DNA of 33,858 nucleotides from Methanomassiliicoccales archaeon (lineage in GTDB: Archaea > Thermoplasmatota > Thermoplasmata > RBG-16-68-12 > SOIM01), in contig JAUVGH010000021.1 in NCBI GenBank assembly GCA_030593885.1, positions 1 to 33,858 of the forward strand. Direction: 5' to 3'. A program made the position numbers and the translations under genes. The notes under the pieces were generated by a model. The model was not told the origin of the DNA and ran no database searches. It saw only the letters and a list, made by a program, of their open reading frames with translations. Of the stretch, positions 14,949 through 23,369 are shown piece by piece. Position 1 is the stretch's first letter; every line of letters begins with the position of its first letter.

Positions 14949-16847
14949 ATGAAGAGGGTTTCGCTTGCTACAGGTCTTATCGCGATAATCCTTGCAACCC
15001 TGATGATAGCCCAGACTGCATCTCTCGGTCAAATGGATGAGAGATTCTCCATCGAACCCGATGAGGAGCCGTACTCGGGCGAGCCTTGGGAACACATTTT
15101 CACAGTGGACGGCCAATGGGCGATTGCCATCACACCCTACAACGGTAACCTGTACCTGGCTGAAAGGGACTACCTGAACCACACTGCCTGGATATACGAG
15201 TCCACCGACGGAACCACCTTCACCAAGAAATACAACACTCTGTCCGACCAGGTCTTCGTGATGAGCGTCAACCCGCTCAACAACACACTGTACATCGGAA
15301 CGCTTTGGAGGATCGGCCAGGGGATTGGCAGCCTATTCTACGTGAACAATGGAAACTTTGGGGAGTTCGATGCGGACACGTGGTGGAACAGCTCGAGCTC
15401 ACCGGGTATGCCGCTTTCGATGAAAATGTACAAGAACAGATTCTTCGTGGGTGGACTGTCCTGGTCCGCGTTGAGCGAGAGCGGTAACAAGATGTGGGTC
15501 AAGTATGAGGACCAGAATGGTGACTGGTATTGGACCGACATGAGCTCCAGCCGGGTCGGAACGGCAATAGAGGCCTACTCGATGGAAGAGTATTATGGAA
15601 AACTGTATGCTGGCACTTTCGAACCTGCGAAGGTGGTCGTGTACGATGATGCGTCCAACATGTGGAACAATTCGTTGACGGGAGTGGTTGACGGACCCAC
15701 CATAGGCAACTCAGGCGTGATCGAGCTCATAAACTACAGCGACGAACTTCACGGACTCACCTGGAAATACGGATGCGATTGGATCTACGACGGAATCAGC
15801 TGGCAGGGGGGTGACGTCTCCCAGTACGGCGGATACGGAAGGGCGATAGAGCACAACGGCACGCTGCTGGCCGGAACGACACCGTTCTACGGAGGTATCA
15901 AGCCCTGGACCTCTAGCAACATCTCGAGCTACGATGGGACGAGCTGGACGGATGAGTGGCTCATAGACACGATCGTACCCATGTATTTCGCCAAGTATGA
16001 TGGATACATCTACGCCACCGCCGGGAGAAAGGTGTACAGAATGGACGCCAGCGCACCTCCACCCCCGATCACCGATCCTCCGAAGAACCTCCATGCAAGA
16101 CTGGAAGGGCCGGGTCTGGTCAGTGTTAACATCACATGGGACCTTTCCGAGCAGGAATCGTGGATCACCAACTACACGGTCTACCACAGCAACACTTACA
16201 GGAGCGACAGGATGGGTTACCAGTTCCTCAGAGAGTTTCCGAAGGGGACGACCAACTTCATTCACGCATTTGCCGGTCACGGGGACAGCCAGAACCACTT
16301 CTATTACGTCCAGGCCAACGGCACCAACGGTTCCGCCCAGAGCGTTCTGCAGGTGGGCAAGTTCACCAGGAGTGTCTCACTTGGTGCTCAGCTGGTCTCC
16401 GTTCCGCTGGAACAACAGGACGACTCCATCTCATCGGTGTTCGCCACCGTAAGCTACGACAGGATATGGACCTACGACAGCACTCCAGGCAACGCGGGAT
16501 GGGAAGAATACGATCCAGGCAAGCCATGGCAGGACATCGAGCTCATTGATTTTGAGAGAGGGTACTGGGTGGAAGTGAATTCCGCGGGTCCGATGACGAT
16601 AGCTGGCAGGGTGCCGGCATCCCCGGTACTTCATCTGTACACAGGGTGGAACCTGATGTCGTTTCCGAGCTTTGAGAACTATGATGTGACAAGGGTGGTG
16701 GCAGAAACCGGTGCGACCAGGGTGGAAACAGGCGATTCCATGAATGTTCCATATCATCTTGTGCAGATCACTGGAACGGATTCACTGATGGCAGGCGAAG
16801 GTTACTGGATATACGTTCCTGCAGGCGTGAACTGGGTTCTTGCCTAA
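14949..16847 (+). CDS. Exported cell-surface protein with fibronectin-like domain
   Basis: A 632-residue exported protein. Residues 1-26 form a signal peptide (MKRVSLATGLIAIILATLMI). Residues about 35-370 are repetitive beta-rich units that read like a propeller (phrases such as NGNLYLAERDYLN, NNTLYIGTLWRIG, GKLYAGTFEPAKV). Residues about 377-470 look like a fibronectin type III domain beginning PPKNLHARLEGPGLVSVNITW. The last 160 residues hold two related strands-and-turn units (AQLVSVPLEQ and GWNLMSFPSF), a pattern common in archaeal surface proteins. Many NxS/T sequons suggest N-glycosylation. There is no C-terminal membrane helix, so it is secreted or held by other means. A box A-like ATACAAATATC about 30 nt upstream points to a very short leader. 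Confidence 0.75.
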   Translation: MKRVSLATGLIAIILATLMIAQTASLGQMDERFSIEPDEEPYSGEPWEHIFTVDGQWAIAITPYNGNLYLAERDYLNHTAWIYESTDGTTFTKKYNTLSDQVFVMSVNPLNNTLYIGTLWRIGQGIGSLFYVNNGNFGEFDADTWWNSSSSPGMPLSMKMYKNRFFVGGLSWSALSESGNKMWVKYEDQNGDWYWTDMSSSRVGTAIEAYSMEEYYGKLYAGTFEPAKVVVYDDASNMWNNSLTGVVDGPTIGNSGVIELINYSDELHGLTWKYGCDWIYDGISWQGGDVSQYGGYGRAIEHNGTLLAGTTPFYGGIKPWTSSNISSYDGTSWTDEWLIDTIVPMYFAKYDGYIYATAGRKVYRMDASAPPPPITDPPKNLHARLEGPGLVSVNITWDLSEQESWITNYTVYHSNTYRSDRMGYQFLREFPKGTTNFIHAFAGHGDSQNHFYYVQANGTNGSAQSVLQVGKFTRSVSLGAQLVSVPLEQQDDSISSVFATVSYDRIWTYDSTPGNAGWEEYDPGKPWQDIELIDFERGYWVEVNSAGPMTIAGRVPASPVLHLYTGWNLMSFPSFENYDVTRVVAETGATRVETGDSMNVPYHLVQITGTDSLMAGEGYWIYVPAGVNWVLA

Positions 16848-17266
16848 CGTTTGACTCTGCGAGAATTGGGAGCCGTACTTTCAGCAGATGACACTTTTCC
16901 AGAAGTCTCATCAGAGGACCATTGCATCGGCATGCCACAATAGACACAGTGAATTGGCGAATGATTGGGATCAATTATGGAACGACACCTTGGGCATGTA
17001 CGACCCCAAGTCTCTGGTCTTGGCATTCTGAAGAAGAGAAGAATAACCAGGCCAAGAATCAAGAGACTAAATCCAAAAGCCATTCCACTTATTCCGAGAT
17101 TTCTATCACTTTCTGCGTGATCGCAGTAATGCGGACGGCCGATCTCGACTGAGAAGCCATCACACTTCTCGATGATAGGTTGATTGACGAAATAAGACCT
17201 TGCACCAACCGAGATGAGAAAAACTCCGATTCCTAAGATAACGGCTCCGACGGTTGCTATCTTCAT
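16844..17266 (-). CDS. Two-helix membrane protein with C-terminal zinc ribbon
   Basis: A 140-residue protein. Helix one is at about residues 4-22 (ATVGAVILGIGVFLISVGA) and helix two at about 60-78 (ISGMAFGFSLLILGLVILLFF), with an outside loop of about 35 residues containing two Cys. After the second helix comes a cytoplasmic zinc ribbon CPRCRSIIDPNHSPIHCVYCG. This is a recurring archaeal architecture without an assigned function. The ATG at 17266 is preferred to a TTG at 17278; AAGGA lies just before it. The gene overlaps the stop of the surface protein by 4 nt, tail to tail. Confidence 0.65.
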   Translation of the reverse strand: MKIATVGAVILGIGVFLISVGARSYFVNQPIIEKCDGFSVEIGRPHYCDHAESDRNLGISGMAFGFSLLILGLVILLFFRMPRPETWGRTCPRCRSIIDPNHSPIHCVYCGMPMQWSSDETSGKVSSAESTAPNSRRVKR

Positions 17267-17345
17267 TGCATCCTTCAACTCGCATTAAGTGGATGCCCTG
17301 GCGCGCAAATAATGATTTCGGAACCACCAATTGAAATCGGTCTCT

Positions 17346-18287
17346 TCATTTCAAAATGGAAGCCACAAGCAGGGGAAGTATGACAGTCGCGTCCCCATCT
17401 ATCGTCACCCTGTTCGCTTTGGATTTGACCTTGCCCCATGAAATGCCTTCTCTGATCCGAGCACCTGACAGGCTCCCATCGAACTCCTGAGCGGTCGTGA
17501 TGTAGACCACATAGTCCAGGCCGTCCCTGAACTGGTTCCACCACATGACGTGATGCTTGGAGATCCCCCCGCCGATCATCAGAGCCCCTGTCTCCTCCGC
17601 TTCGAAAACGATATCGGCCAGCTCCTTCTCGTCCTGGAACAGGTCGATGGTGAAGTCCTTGTGGTCCTGCCAGAAGCTCCACAGCTGGTAGCCGACGGAT
17701 CCGTCGGTAATGCCAGGCACGTAAACAGGTATCCGGTTCTTCTCCGCCCAGTACAAGATGCTGTCCTCGTTCCCGGTCTCCCTGCCGAAATACCACGAGA
17801 GGTCCTTTGTGGAGACCTTCTTCCTACCTTCATCCCAGAGCTTCTGAAGCATGGGCTGGAGCTTTTCTTCCAAGACTATCCCGTAGCTCTCGTCGGGCAC
17901 CAATACGTTCCCCAATCTGCTGATGCCTTCATCCCGCAGGCTGGAATCGTCCATGTCAAAAGAACCGTGATAATAATCCTTCCAGCACCTGGCCAGGTCG
18001 TGGTCCAACGTGCCGCAGGTGGTCACGATGACATCAACCAGCTTCTTCCGGACCAGGTCCTTGATCACCCCTCGAACCCCCGTGGCAACGACGCATGCCG
18101 GGAACGAGAGGAACGTGACGCAATCCTTGTTAGTGACCATTCTCTCAAAGATGTCGGCTCCCTCGGCGATCTTCGTGGCGGTGAAACCGCCGGCTTCTTC
18201 GAACCCTTTCATCAGGTCGTCCAGACCTTGTGCATCCTCCAGATGGATGTCCTTGACCTTCCTTCCTGGGGCTTCATCGGGACACAT
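17346..18287 (-). CDS. dys: Deoxyhypusine synthase
   Basis: A 313-residue enzyme that transfers the aminobutyl group of spermidine to one Lys of translation factor aIF5A, using NAD, as the first step of hypusine formation. Diagnostic blocks include VDVIVTTCGTLDHDLARC, IPVYVPGITDGSVGYQLW, the catalytic Lys in MIGGGISKHHVMWWNQ (Lys244 from this start), YVVYITTAQEFDGSLSGARI and EGISWGKVK. Length fits the family. The frame is open from an ATG at 18311, but a box A (TATTATTTAA, minus strand, about 18313-18322) overlaps that position; the ATG at 18287 sits about 30 nt downstream of it and begins MCPDEAPGRKVKDIHLEDA, so a leaderless start there is preferred. It is divergent from the CBS-domain gene. 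Confidence 0.92.
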   Translation of the reverse strand: MCPDEAPGRKVKDIHLEDAQGLDDLMKGFEEAGGFTATKIAEGADIFERMVTNKDCVTFLSFPACVVATGVRGVIKDLVRKKLVDVIVTTCGTLDHDLARCWKDYYHGSFDMDDSSLRDEGISRLGNVLVPDESYGIVLEEKLQPMLQKLWDEGRKKVSTKDLSWYFGRETGNEDSILYWAEKNRIPVYVPGITDGSVGYQLWSFWQDHKDFTIDLFQDEKELADIVFEAEETGALMIGGGISKHHVMWWNQFRDGLDYVVYITTAQEFDGSLSGARIREGISWGKVKSKANRVTIDGDATVILPLLVASILK

Positions 18288-18367
18288 GTGCGAGTTGAAT
18301 GTTTGTCTCATTAAATAATACTGGTGGCAAAAGGATTATATTCGGGTCCAATCGTGCAATACTGGAG

Positions 18368-18862
18368 ATGCTAGCTAAGGATATCATGGTTCAGGAGGTC
18401 GTCACTCTACACCCAGAGGATACGGTGGCCGAGGCGACCATGAAGTTCGCGGAGCACAAGGTAAGCGGGTGCCCGGTGGTGGACGATGAGGGAACGGTAG
18501 TCGGAATCCTCAGCGAAGCGGACGTCCTGGCCCACCTGAAGACCCAGTACAAGAGCCTCAAGATGAAGCTCCCACCCGAGATCATGTTCGGCATCTCCTT
18601 CGAGGAGAAGGTCGAGGAGAAGGAGATGGTCAAGGCCTTTGACGAGATCGGCGGTGCAAAGGTCAGGGACGTGATGAGAAGGAACGTGGCCGTGGCCGGC
18701 GAAAATGACACCATCCAGAGCATTGTGAGAAGAATGGTGAAGAACAAGATAAACAGGGTGCCGGTGACAAGTGGTGGGAAACTCGTGGGCATTGTCACGA
18801 GGGGAGATGTGATAAGCGGTCTTTACCAGAACGATAGCTCTACTCCCAGAAGAAGCTCCTGA
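18368..18862 (+). CDS. Paired CBS-domain protein
   Basis: A 164-residue protein made of two CBS motifs: residues about 1-60 (MLAKDIMVQEVVTLHPEDTV to VVDDEGTVVGILSEADVLAHL) and about 98-155 (VRDVMRRNVAVAGENDTI to VTSGGKLVGIVTRGDVISGL), separated by a charged linker. Paired CBS domains bind adenine nucleotides or related ligands and act as energy or metabolite sensors; no effector domain is attached. An in-frame ATG at 18299 lies upstream of a TTATATT box A (about 18337-18343), so the ATG at 18368 is used. The end overlaps the converging 18840 gene by 23 nt. Confidence 0.85.
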   Translation: MLAKDIMVQEVVTLHPEDTVAEATMKFAEHKVSGCPVVDDEGTVVGILSEADVLAHLKTQYKSLKMKLPPEIMFGISFEEKVEEKEMVKAFDEIGGAKVRDVMRRNVAVAGENDTIQSIVRRMVKNKINRVPVTSGGKLVGIVTRGDVISGLYQNDSSTPRRSS

Positions 18863-20561
18863 GCTTCTGCCAAGAGCTCTTCTCAGGTGTCTTCACCCAT
18901 GTGAACGTCTTGCCGCACCTGAGGCATTCCCCATATCCTTCCTCATGGAACTCCAGATCCCTCGACTTGCAGTTCCCGCATATCCCGGCCGCGGGTTTAT
19001 CGATCCCGCGTTTCTTCCTCTCGTTCATGATCTCCGGCAGCAGGTCCTCCACGGCGTCCTGGGCGCTGGCCACGTATCTGGTCATCCTGACGAAATCGTG
19101 CTCCCTGACCGTCTCCTGTGCGACGTAAAGAAGTCTCCTGGCCTTGGCGATGTTAAGCCTGTAGGAGTCCGCTTCTAATATGACGCTCTCCAGGTTCTCA
19201 ATCTCCTTCTTGGCTTGGTTGATCTGCTTCTCCCTGATGTCCATCGCCTGCTGAATCTGGTCGTGCTGGACCTCGCTGGCCCTCGCCTCCGCCCTGCCCG
19301 CGAGCTCTGCACAGAGAACGTAATCGTCATTGTCCATCGCGATCTGGGCCTGCATGAGCATCTTCTCTCCATCGCTCACGTCCGCGCCCAGGTGCTTGGC
19401 CTCCTCCATGAGACCTTGGGTCCTGGGGATCATCTCCTGGATCTCGTATATCCTCTTCTCTTTGGCCTCCAGAGCGACCTCCTTGGACCTGACCATCAAC
19501 CTCGCAGAGTCCACGTTGTCGTTCCTTCTGGCGGCCTCTCTTGCCCTTTGGAGAAGGTCCCTGGCAACTGTTAGATCGGCTCCCAGGTTGGATATCTCCG
19601 CCAAGAACTCTCCCGTGGTGTAAAGCGAATCACGTATCTTCTTGATCTCCCTGGAATAGAGCGACCTTATGGCAACTGAGAGATCGTTCATGAGCTCTAT
19701 GTCCTCGTCGAACCTGTTCTCCTTGTAAGCTTCCTTGGACCGTATCAGTATGTTGACCGGCTCGCTGAAGTCCCTTCCGCTCTTCCTCATCCGGATTATC
19801 AACTTCTCGTTGGACATGATCTGGTATGCCAGCGCGAGCCTCAGCAGATCCTGGAACCTGCTCTTCGCGACCCTTATGGCCTCGCCGGAAAGCTCCACGG
19901 CCTTGTCGAAGTTCTCCTCCTCGAACCTCATCCGCGCGAAGTCCAGCAGGTCCTCGACGTCGTTGAAGTCCACATCGATGTTCCTCGCATCCACGAGCAA
20001 TTGGTCGGCCGAGTCATCCTCCATGGAAGGTAGGGTCTCGGTTTCCTCGATCGTCTCCTCGATCCCGACGCCGACCTCGATGAGCTCCTCCCGGATCCTG
20101 TCCAGTTCCTTCTCTCTTTCCTTGGCGTCCACCTCGTCCAGTAATAACGCCACGTTCCCCTTTCTTGAGAGCACGTCCAAGTAGTCGCTCTTCCGCTTGC
20201 ACATGGAGATGTCGATCTTGTATTTGCTGGCCATCTTCTTCAGTTCGGAGACCTTGAATGCTGACAAGGCATCCCTGATGTCGTCCTCGTCAAAAGCGCG
20301 TTCGGCAGGTCCTCCGAAGACCTCGATCTCCTCGTCCTCCGGTGGCGGTGGCAGTTCTTCTTCAATTGGTTCCTCTTCGGGAGCTTCCTCTGGTGCCTCT
20401 TCCTCTTCGAGATACTTCTCAATCTTCTTGCGGGAGGCGAGCCTCTCGACGATGTCCTTCTTGGTCCTCAAGCCCTTGATCTTCATCCTGTGATGCTTGG
20501 CGAAGGCTCTAAGCTCCTTAATCTTCATCTTGGATAGAACGTCTTTGACATCCTCCGCCAT
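18840..20561 (-). CDS. SAP-like, helical-repeat and zinc-ribbon protein
   Basis: A 573-residue protein of unknown function. Residues about 5-43 (VLSKMKIKELRAFAKHHRMK...KKDIVERL) look like a SAP or Rho-N type helix-extended loop-helix that binds nucleic acid; a very acidic, Pro-rich linker follows (about 48-85), then a second SAP-like unit (about 92-135, ALSAFKVSELKKMASKYKID). Residues about 160-520 are long charged helices reminiscent of coiled coils or TPR-like arrays. The C-terminus has a zinc ribbon with Cys528, Cys531, Cys546 and Cys549 (CGNC and CLRC). GGGGAGGT stands 7 nt before the ATG at 20561, deciding against the in-frame start at 20636; a TTTATTA box A is at about 20609-20616. A role in DNA or RNA organisation is inferred. 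Confidence 0.7.
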   Translation of the reverse strand: MAEDVKDVLSKMKIKELRAFAKHHRMKIKGLRTKKDIVERLASRKKIEKYLEEEEAPEEAPEEEPIEEELPPPPEDEEIEVFGGPAERAFDEDDIRDALSAFKVSELKKMASKYKIDISMCKRKSDYLDVLSRKGNVALLLDEVDAKEREKELDRIREELIEVGVGIEETIEETETLPSMEDDSADQLLVDARNIDVDFNDVEDLLDFARMRFEEENFDKAVELSGEAIRVAKSRFQDLLRLALAYQIMSNEKLIIRMRKSGRDFSEPVNILIRSKEAYKENRFDEDIELMNDLSVAIRSLYSREIKKIRDSLYTTGEFLAEISNLGADLTVARDLLQRAREAARRNDNVDSARLMVRSKEVALEAKEKRIYEIQEMIPRTQGLMEEAKHLGADVSDGEKMLMQAQIAMDNDDYVLCAELAGRAEARASEVQHDQIQQAMDIREKQINQAKKEIENLESVILEADSYRLNIAKARRLLYVAQETVREHDFVRMTRYVASAQDAVEDLLPEIMNERKKRGIDKPAAGICGNCKSRDLEFHEEGYGECLRCGKTFTWVKTPEKSSWQKLRSFFWE

Positions 20562-20643
20562 CAGTCCGACCTCCCCTGAACCAGACGCTCTCGGATTAAG
20601 ACCTGGAGTAATAAATCTTTCGTCATTGACCCCCACAGACCCA

Positions 20644-20991
20644 TCAGATCGTCTTGTCCATGAGGATGCTGATCTCCTTCTCGAACATGCCTATGAGGTC
20701 CTTGGTCACTTCCTCTCTCAAATGAGATGGAACGAGTTCCAGGCCGAGCTTTGCTCCTGCCTTTGCCATCTTCACCATTGCGGCCGCCTCCCGGATCTTG
20801 GCCTCCATCAGCTCCGCAACGGCGACCTTCAGTTCTTCCTTGAGTTCGGGCCGTCCCTCGAGCTTCTCCCTGACGTACCGCTTGATCTCGTCCTTGACCA
20901 TGTCCCTGACGGCTTCAACGAGAATGTCCTCTGCCTGCAGCAAACCCTGGGTCTGCTTCAGCGCCAGTCCGACTATACCTTCCTCTGCCAT
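20644..20991 (-). CDS. Small all-helical hypothetical protein
   Basis: A 115-residue protein, MAEEGIVGLALKQTQGLLQ onward, almost entirely predicted helix with charged heptads (VRDMVKDEIKRYVREKLEGR, LKEELKVAVAELMEAKIREA). No family is recognised. Its box A (CTTTATGTC, minus strand, plus 21012-21020) is about 25 nt before the ATG, so the message is probably leaderless. It lies 82 nt upstream of the SAP/zinc-ribbon gene on the same strand, which has its own promoter; the similar helical, charged character suggests that the two products may work together (inference). Copies of the GGCCGTTTCCGAA repeat begin about 20 bp beyond its box A. Confidence 0.65.
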   Translation of the reverse strand: MAEEGIVGLALKQTQGLLQAEDILVEAVRDMVKDEIKRYVREKLEGRPELKEELKVAVAELMEAKIREAAAMVKMAKAGAKLGLELVPSHLREEVTKDLIGMFEKEISILMDKTI

Positions 20992-21038
20992 TGTGGGAAC
21001 AACCTGAAACTGACATAAAGAGTTTTTGTGGCGCAGAC

Positions 21039-21206
21039 TTTTCGGTTATGGCCGTTTCCGAAGATTGCTGGATTTGGCATCGACTGGGGCGATTTCGGTT
21101 ATGGCCGTTTCCGAAAGACCCTCGGTAAGGGGAAGCTCACTCCTTGGATGCACATTCGATCACCTCCTCCATGCATTCATTTATGTGGAAACGGCCGTTT
21201 CCGAAG
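21039..21206. repeat. Three GGCCGTTTCCGAA repeats, likely operator cluster
   Basis: The 13-mer GGCCGTTTCCGAA occurs at 21050-21062, 21103-21115 and 21193-21205. In the first two copies it is part of a longer identical unit, TTTCGGTTATGGCCGTTTCC plus GAA, whose ends (TTCGG and CCGAA) are inverted repeats. In the third it completes a perfect 16-bp palindrome, GGAAACGGCCGTTTCC (21187-21202). The spacing (53 and 90 bp) does not keep a reading frame, so this is not a coding repeat. The palindrome lies directly after a TTTATGT box A (21180-21186) of the plus-strand gene at 21232; the first copy lies just upstream of the box A of the minus-strand gene at 20991. That placement fits binding sites of one regulator acting on both. 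Confidence 0.65.
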
Positions 21207-21231
21207 GAAAGGAGGGGTGGAGAGACTATCT

Positions 21232-21567
21232 ATGGTCAAGAATGCACCGCTCGAGAACAGAGATCTCGAGGAGGCACTCCTGATCTCGTTTGATATCCCG
21301 GACAGATACAAGACAAGGAGGACCGCCGTCTACAGGTTCCTGAACGGACGGAGTGACACCAAGATAGTGGGCGGGATTCCAAAGACGTACAGATATCCAG
21401 GATTACTTGATGAAGGAGGATTCAGACTGGGACAATCTGTATTCCTATTTCCCGCCGATCTTGCATCCAGACTGATCGTGAAGCTTAGAGAACTCAGGAT
21501 AAGCCACCGATATTGGCATGTAATGATGAAGGATCGAATGCTGTATCTGGCTGTCGGCTCTACGTGA
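21232..21567 (+). CDS. Hypothetical protein of unknown family
   Basis: A 111-residue protein starting MVKNAPLENRDLEEALLISF. I do not recognise the family. It has a basic Arg/Tyr-rich region (IPDRYKTRRTAVYRFLNGR), a central turn-rich segment (IVGGIPKTYRYPGLLDEGG) and strands or helices LGQSVFLFPADLASRLIVKLREL and ISHRYWHVMM. The composition suggests a compact basic domain that could bind nucleic acid. The frame is open from 21028, but that region holds non-coding repeats; the ATG at 21232 follows GGAGGGGTGG by 11 nt and lies about 50 nt after a TTTATGT box A carrying the palindromic repeat. Confidence 0.6.
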   Translation: MVKNAPLENRDLEEALLISFDIPDRYKTRRTAVYRFLNGRSDTKIVGGIPKTYRYPGLLDEGGFRLGQSVFLFPADLASRLIVKLRELRISHRYWHVMMKDRMLYLAVGST

Positions 21568-21674
21568 ACATTCCAAAATCCTAAACTTATTTTCGCCCCA
21601 TATAATGCCTAGATTTGAGGAAATCAGTTATCCTTATATATCATGGATTCAAATCGAAAATCTCCGGTGACAGC

Positions 21675-21866
21675 ATGGAGAAAGAGGGGAAATACACGAA
21701 GACGCTCAAAGTGAGGATCGACCCGGAACTTCTTGATCGGGCGAAGGAAGAAGCAAAGAGGCTCAACACAGACTTGTCCACCTATGTGAGATGGTGCATC
21801 CGCACAGGGTTGTATCTGGTGGATTTGAACTCGTTCATCCGTTCGAAGAGCGGAGAGACTGTGTGA
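21675..21866 (+). CDS. Ribbon-helix-helix protein
   Basis: A 63-residue protein starting MEKEGKYTKTLKVRIDPELLD. The strand KTLKVRIDPELLDRAKEEAKRLNTDL and helix STYVRWCIRTGL match a CopG/Arc-type ribbon-helix-helix DNA-binding fold. Such proteins are transcription repressors or antitoxins; no toxin follows. The start is the ATG at 21675, with GGTGA 5 nt before it and a TTATATAT box A at about 21635-21642; the in-frame ATG at 21615 lies upstream of that promoter. A hairpin plus T-run follows the stop. It could be the regulator acting on the repeats at 21039-21206, but there is no direct evidence for that. Confidence 0.75.
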   Translation: MEKEGKYTKTLKVRIDPELLDRAKEEAKRLNTDLSTYVRWCIRTGLYLVDLNSFIRSKSGETV

Positions 21867-21873
21867 AGGAGGG

Positions 21874-21898
21874 CTCCTGAGAAAGGAGTGACTTTTTT
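21874..21898 (+). terminator. Hairpin and T-run terminator
   Basis: CTCCT (21874-21878) and AGGAG (21884-21888) can pair around a 5-nt loop and are followed by six T residues (21893-21898), 8 nt after the stop of the ribbon-helix-helix gene. The remaining sequence to 22123 shows no convincing gene and ends with the box A of the next gene (GATTTAATC, about 22094-22102). Confidence 0.5.
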
Positions 21899-22123
21899 CG
21901 ACTGTGGAGTTGTAGGAATCGGCTCAGGCTTTCATTCCCTGTTCGTTCTTGCCGGAACGTTAAGCCAGAGCCCTTGGCGTTTCTTTCGGGCGAAATTGCT
22001 GCAGAAGAGCACCATCTCTTTCTCACTTGTGAGAGGACTCAGGCGTGACGTGTGCCCACTAGTGGTCACAAACGGTTATGAAGTGAATTCTGATGATTTA
22101 ATCAAGGTTAGGAAGTTGAAAAA

Positions 22124-23107
22124 ATGAAAAACAAAATAGGAAAGATAATTGTGCCAATTGTTATAGGAATGCTGGTAATGATGAGTTTTCCTCTGGCCAG
22201 CGCGCCGCCGCCGGGCAGTTGCACGCCGTGGCCTGAGTGCAAGGATGGCGGAGAGGACCCCCCGTCAACGCCCGCGGACCCGGCGATTGCCTACACCACC
22301 ACCGGACAGAAGAGCCTGTGGGTGATGGACGCGGACGGGTCACATCGGACCCAGATCCACACCACCGATGAGAACATCCAGAAGCCCACGTGGGCGCCGG
22401 ACGGGTCCGCCATTGCCTTCGGAGTGGGCATTTGGTTCAAAGAGCTGTGGCGCATCAACGTGAGCGTCGTGGACGGCGTGCCCGTGGGAAGCAACGCCAC
22501 GATGCTACATTCCAATATAGACTTTAGCGTGGAGTGGTCCCCCGCTGGGGATGTCATCGTGTTCGTAGAGCTGATCTCGGACCTTTACCGCCTGCGCACA
22601 ATCCCGGCTAACGGGGGGAACCCGACGACCCTCTACACCACCCCGAGTGGTTTCGCCCCCATAGATCCGACTTGGAGCCCGGACGCCTCGAGTATCGCCT
22701 ATGTGGAAATGGAACTCCTCACCGGCCCGGACAACTACAGCATCAATGTGTTTGACATGGCCTCAGAATCAGTGATGACTGTCTACGGGCCCGTGACGAC
22801 AAATATTTACTGGCTGGAATGGGGGAAGAGCTCCGGCAGCACGGAGATCGCCTTCACTATGAGCTCCGGTGTCTACACTATTGATATCGAGTTGTCGAAC
22901 CCGCCGGTCCTCGTAGAGGGGAACTCCCGGTTCCCGAGCTGGTCGCCAGACGACTCCGAGATTGCCTACACGGTGACCGTGTACTCCAAGAACGGTCGTC
23001 GGCTCCGCGCGGCGAACATCTGGGTCGAGAATGTCGCGAGCGGGGACAGGACGGAGATTGCCGGGGGCTGGTCGCTGGACTGGGTGCGGTGCGACCCCTG
23101 CTCCTAG
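22124..23107 (+). CDS. Exported TolB-like beta-propeller protein
   Basis: A 327-residue protein. Residues 1-27 are a signal peptide (MKNKIGKIIVPIVIGMLVMM, then SFPLASA). After a Pro/Cys-containing linker (about 28-52) come repeats of the TolB/PD40 type, each with a W-x-P-D-G-like turn: WAPDGSAIAFG, WSPAGDVIVFV, WSPDASSIAYV and WSPDDSEIAYT. These form a beta-propeller, usually for protein contacts outside the membrane. Two Cys pairs (start and end of the mature chain) could close the propeller by disulfides. The coding sequence is visibly richer in G and C, with more CGC, CGG and GCG codons, than its neighbours, and the flanks are AT-rich: a possible sign of horizontal transfer. Box A GATTTAATC about 26 nt upstream suggests a leaderless message. 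Confidence 0.8.
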   Translation: MKNKIGKIIVPIVIGMLVMMSFPLASAPPPGSCTPWPECKDGGEDPPSTPADPAIAYTTTGQKSLWVMDADGSHRTQIHTTDENIQKPTWAPDGSAIAFGVGIWFKELWRINVSVVDGVPVGSNATMLHSNIDFSVEWSPAGDVIVFVELISDLYRLRTIPANGGNPTTLYTTPSGFAPIDPTWSPDASSIAYVEMELLTGPDNYSINVFDMASESVMTVYGPVTTNIYWLEWGKSSGSTEIAFTMSSGVYTIDIELSNPPVLVEGNSRFPSWSPDDSEIAYTVTVYSKNGRRLRAANIWVENVASGDRTEIAGGWSLDWVRCDPCS

Positions 23108-23369
23108 GTATCCCAGAAGACATGCAAGCTCGTTTCATAACAGCTACAGCATGTCTTCCCCTTTTCCTTCTATTTCTTGGCCAAAATCCACTCTAAATAC
23201 CTACCTTTTGCGACTGGTGTGCAAGGAGTGACTATAGAGGATATGAAGCGGGTTCTCAGAGGTCTCTTGAGGGAGAGGGGGTTTTTTCTGATGGCGTCTT
23301 TCCAAGTCGATAATATAGGTTCTATTACGCAAAACGAAGGAACGGTAACGTTTTTATCTGGAAAACGGA

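Noticed and set aside
21888-22127. 79-codon plus-strand frame and a 63-codon minus-strand frame
   Set aside because: The plus frame starts inside the terminator hairpin and covers the next gene's promoter; neither has a recognisable motif.
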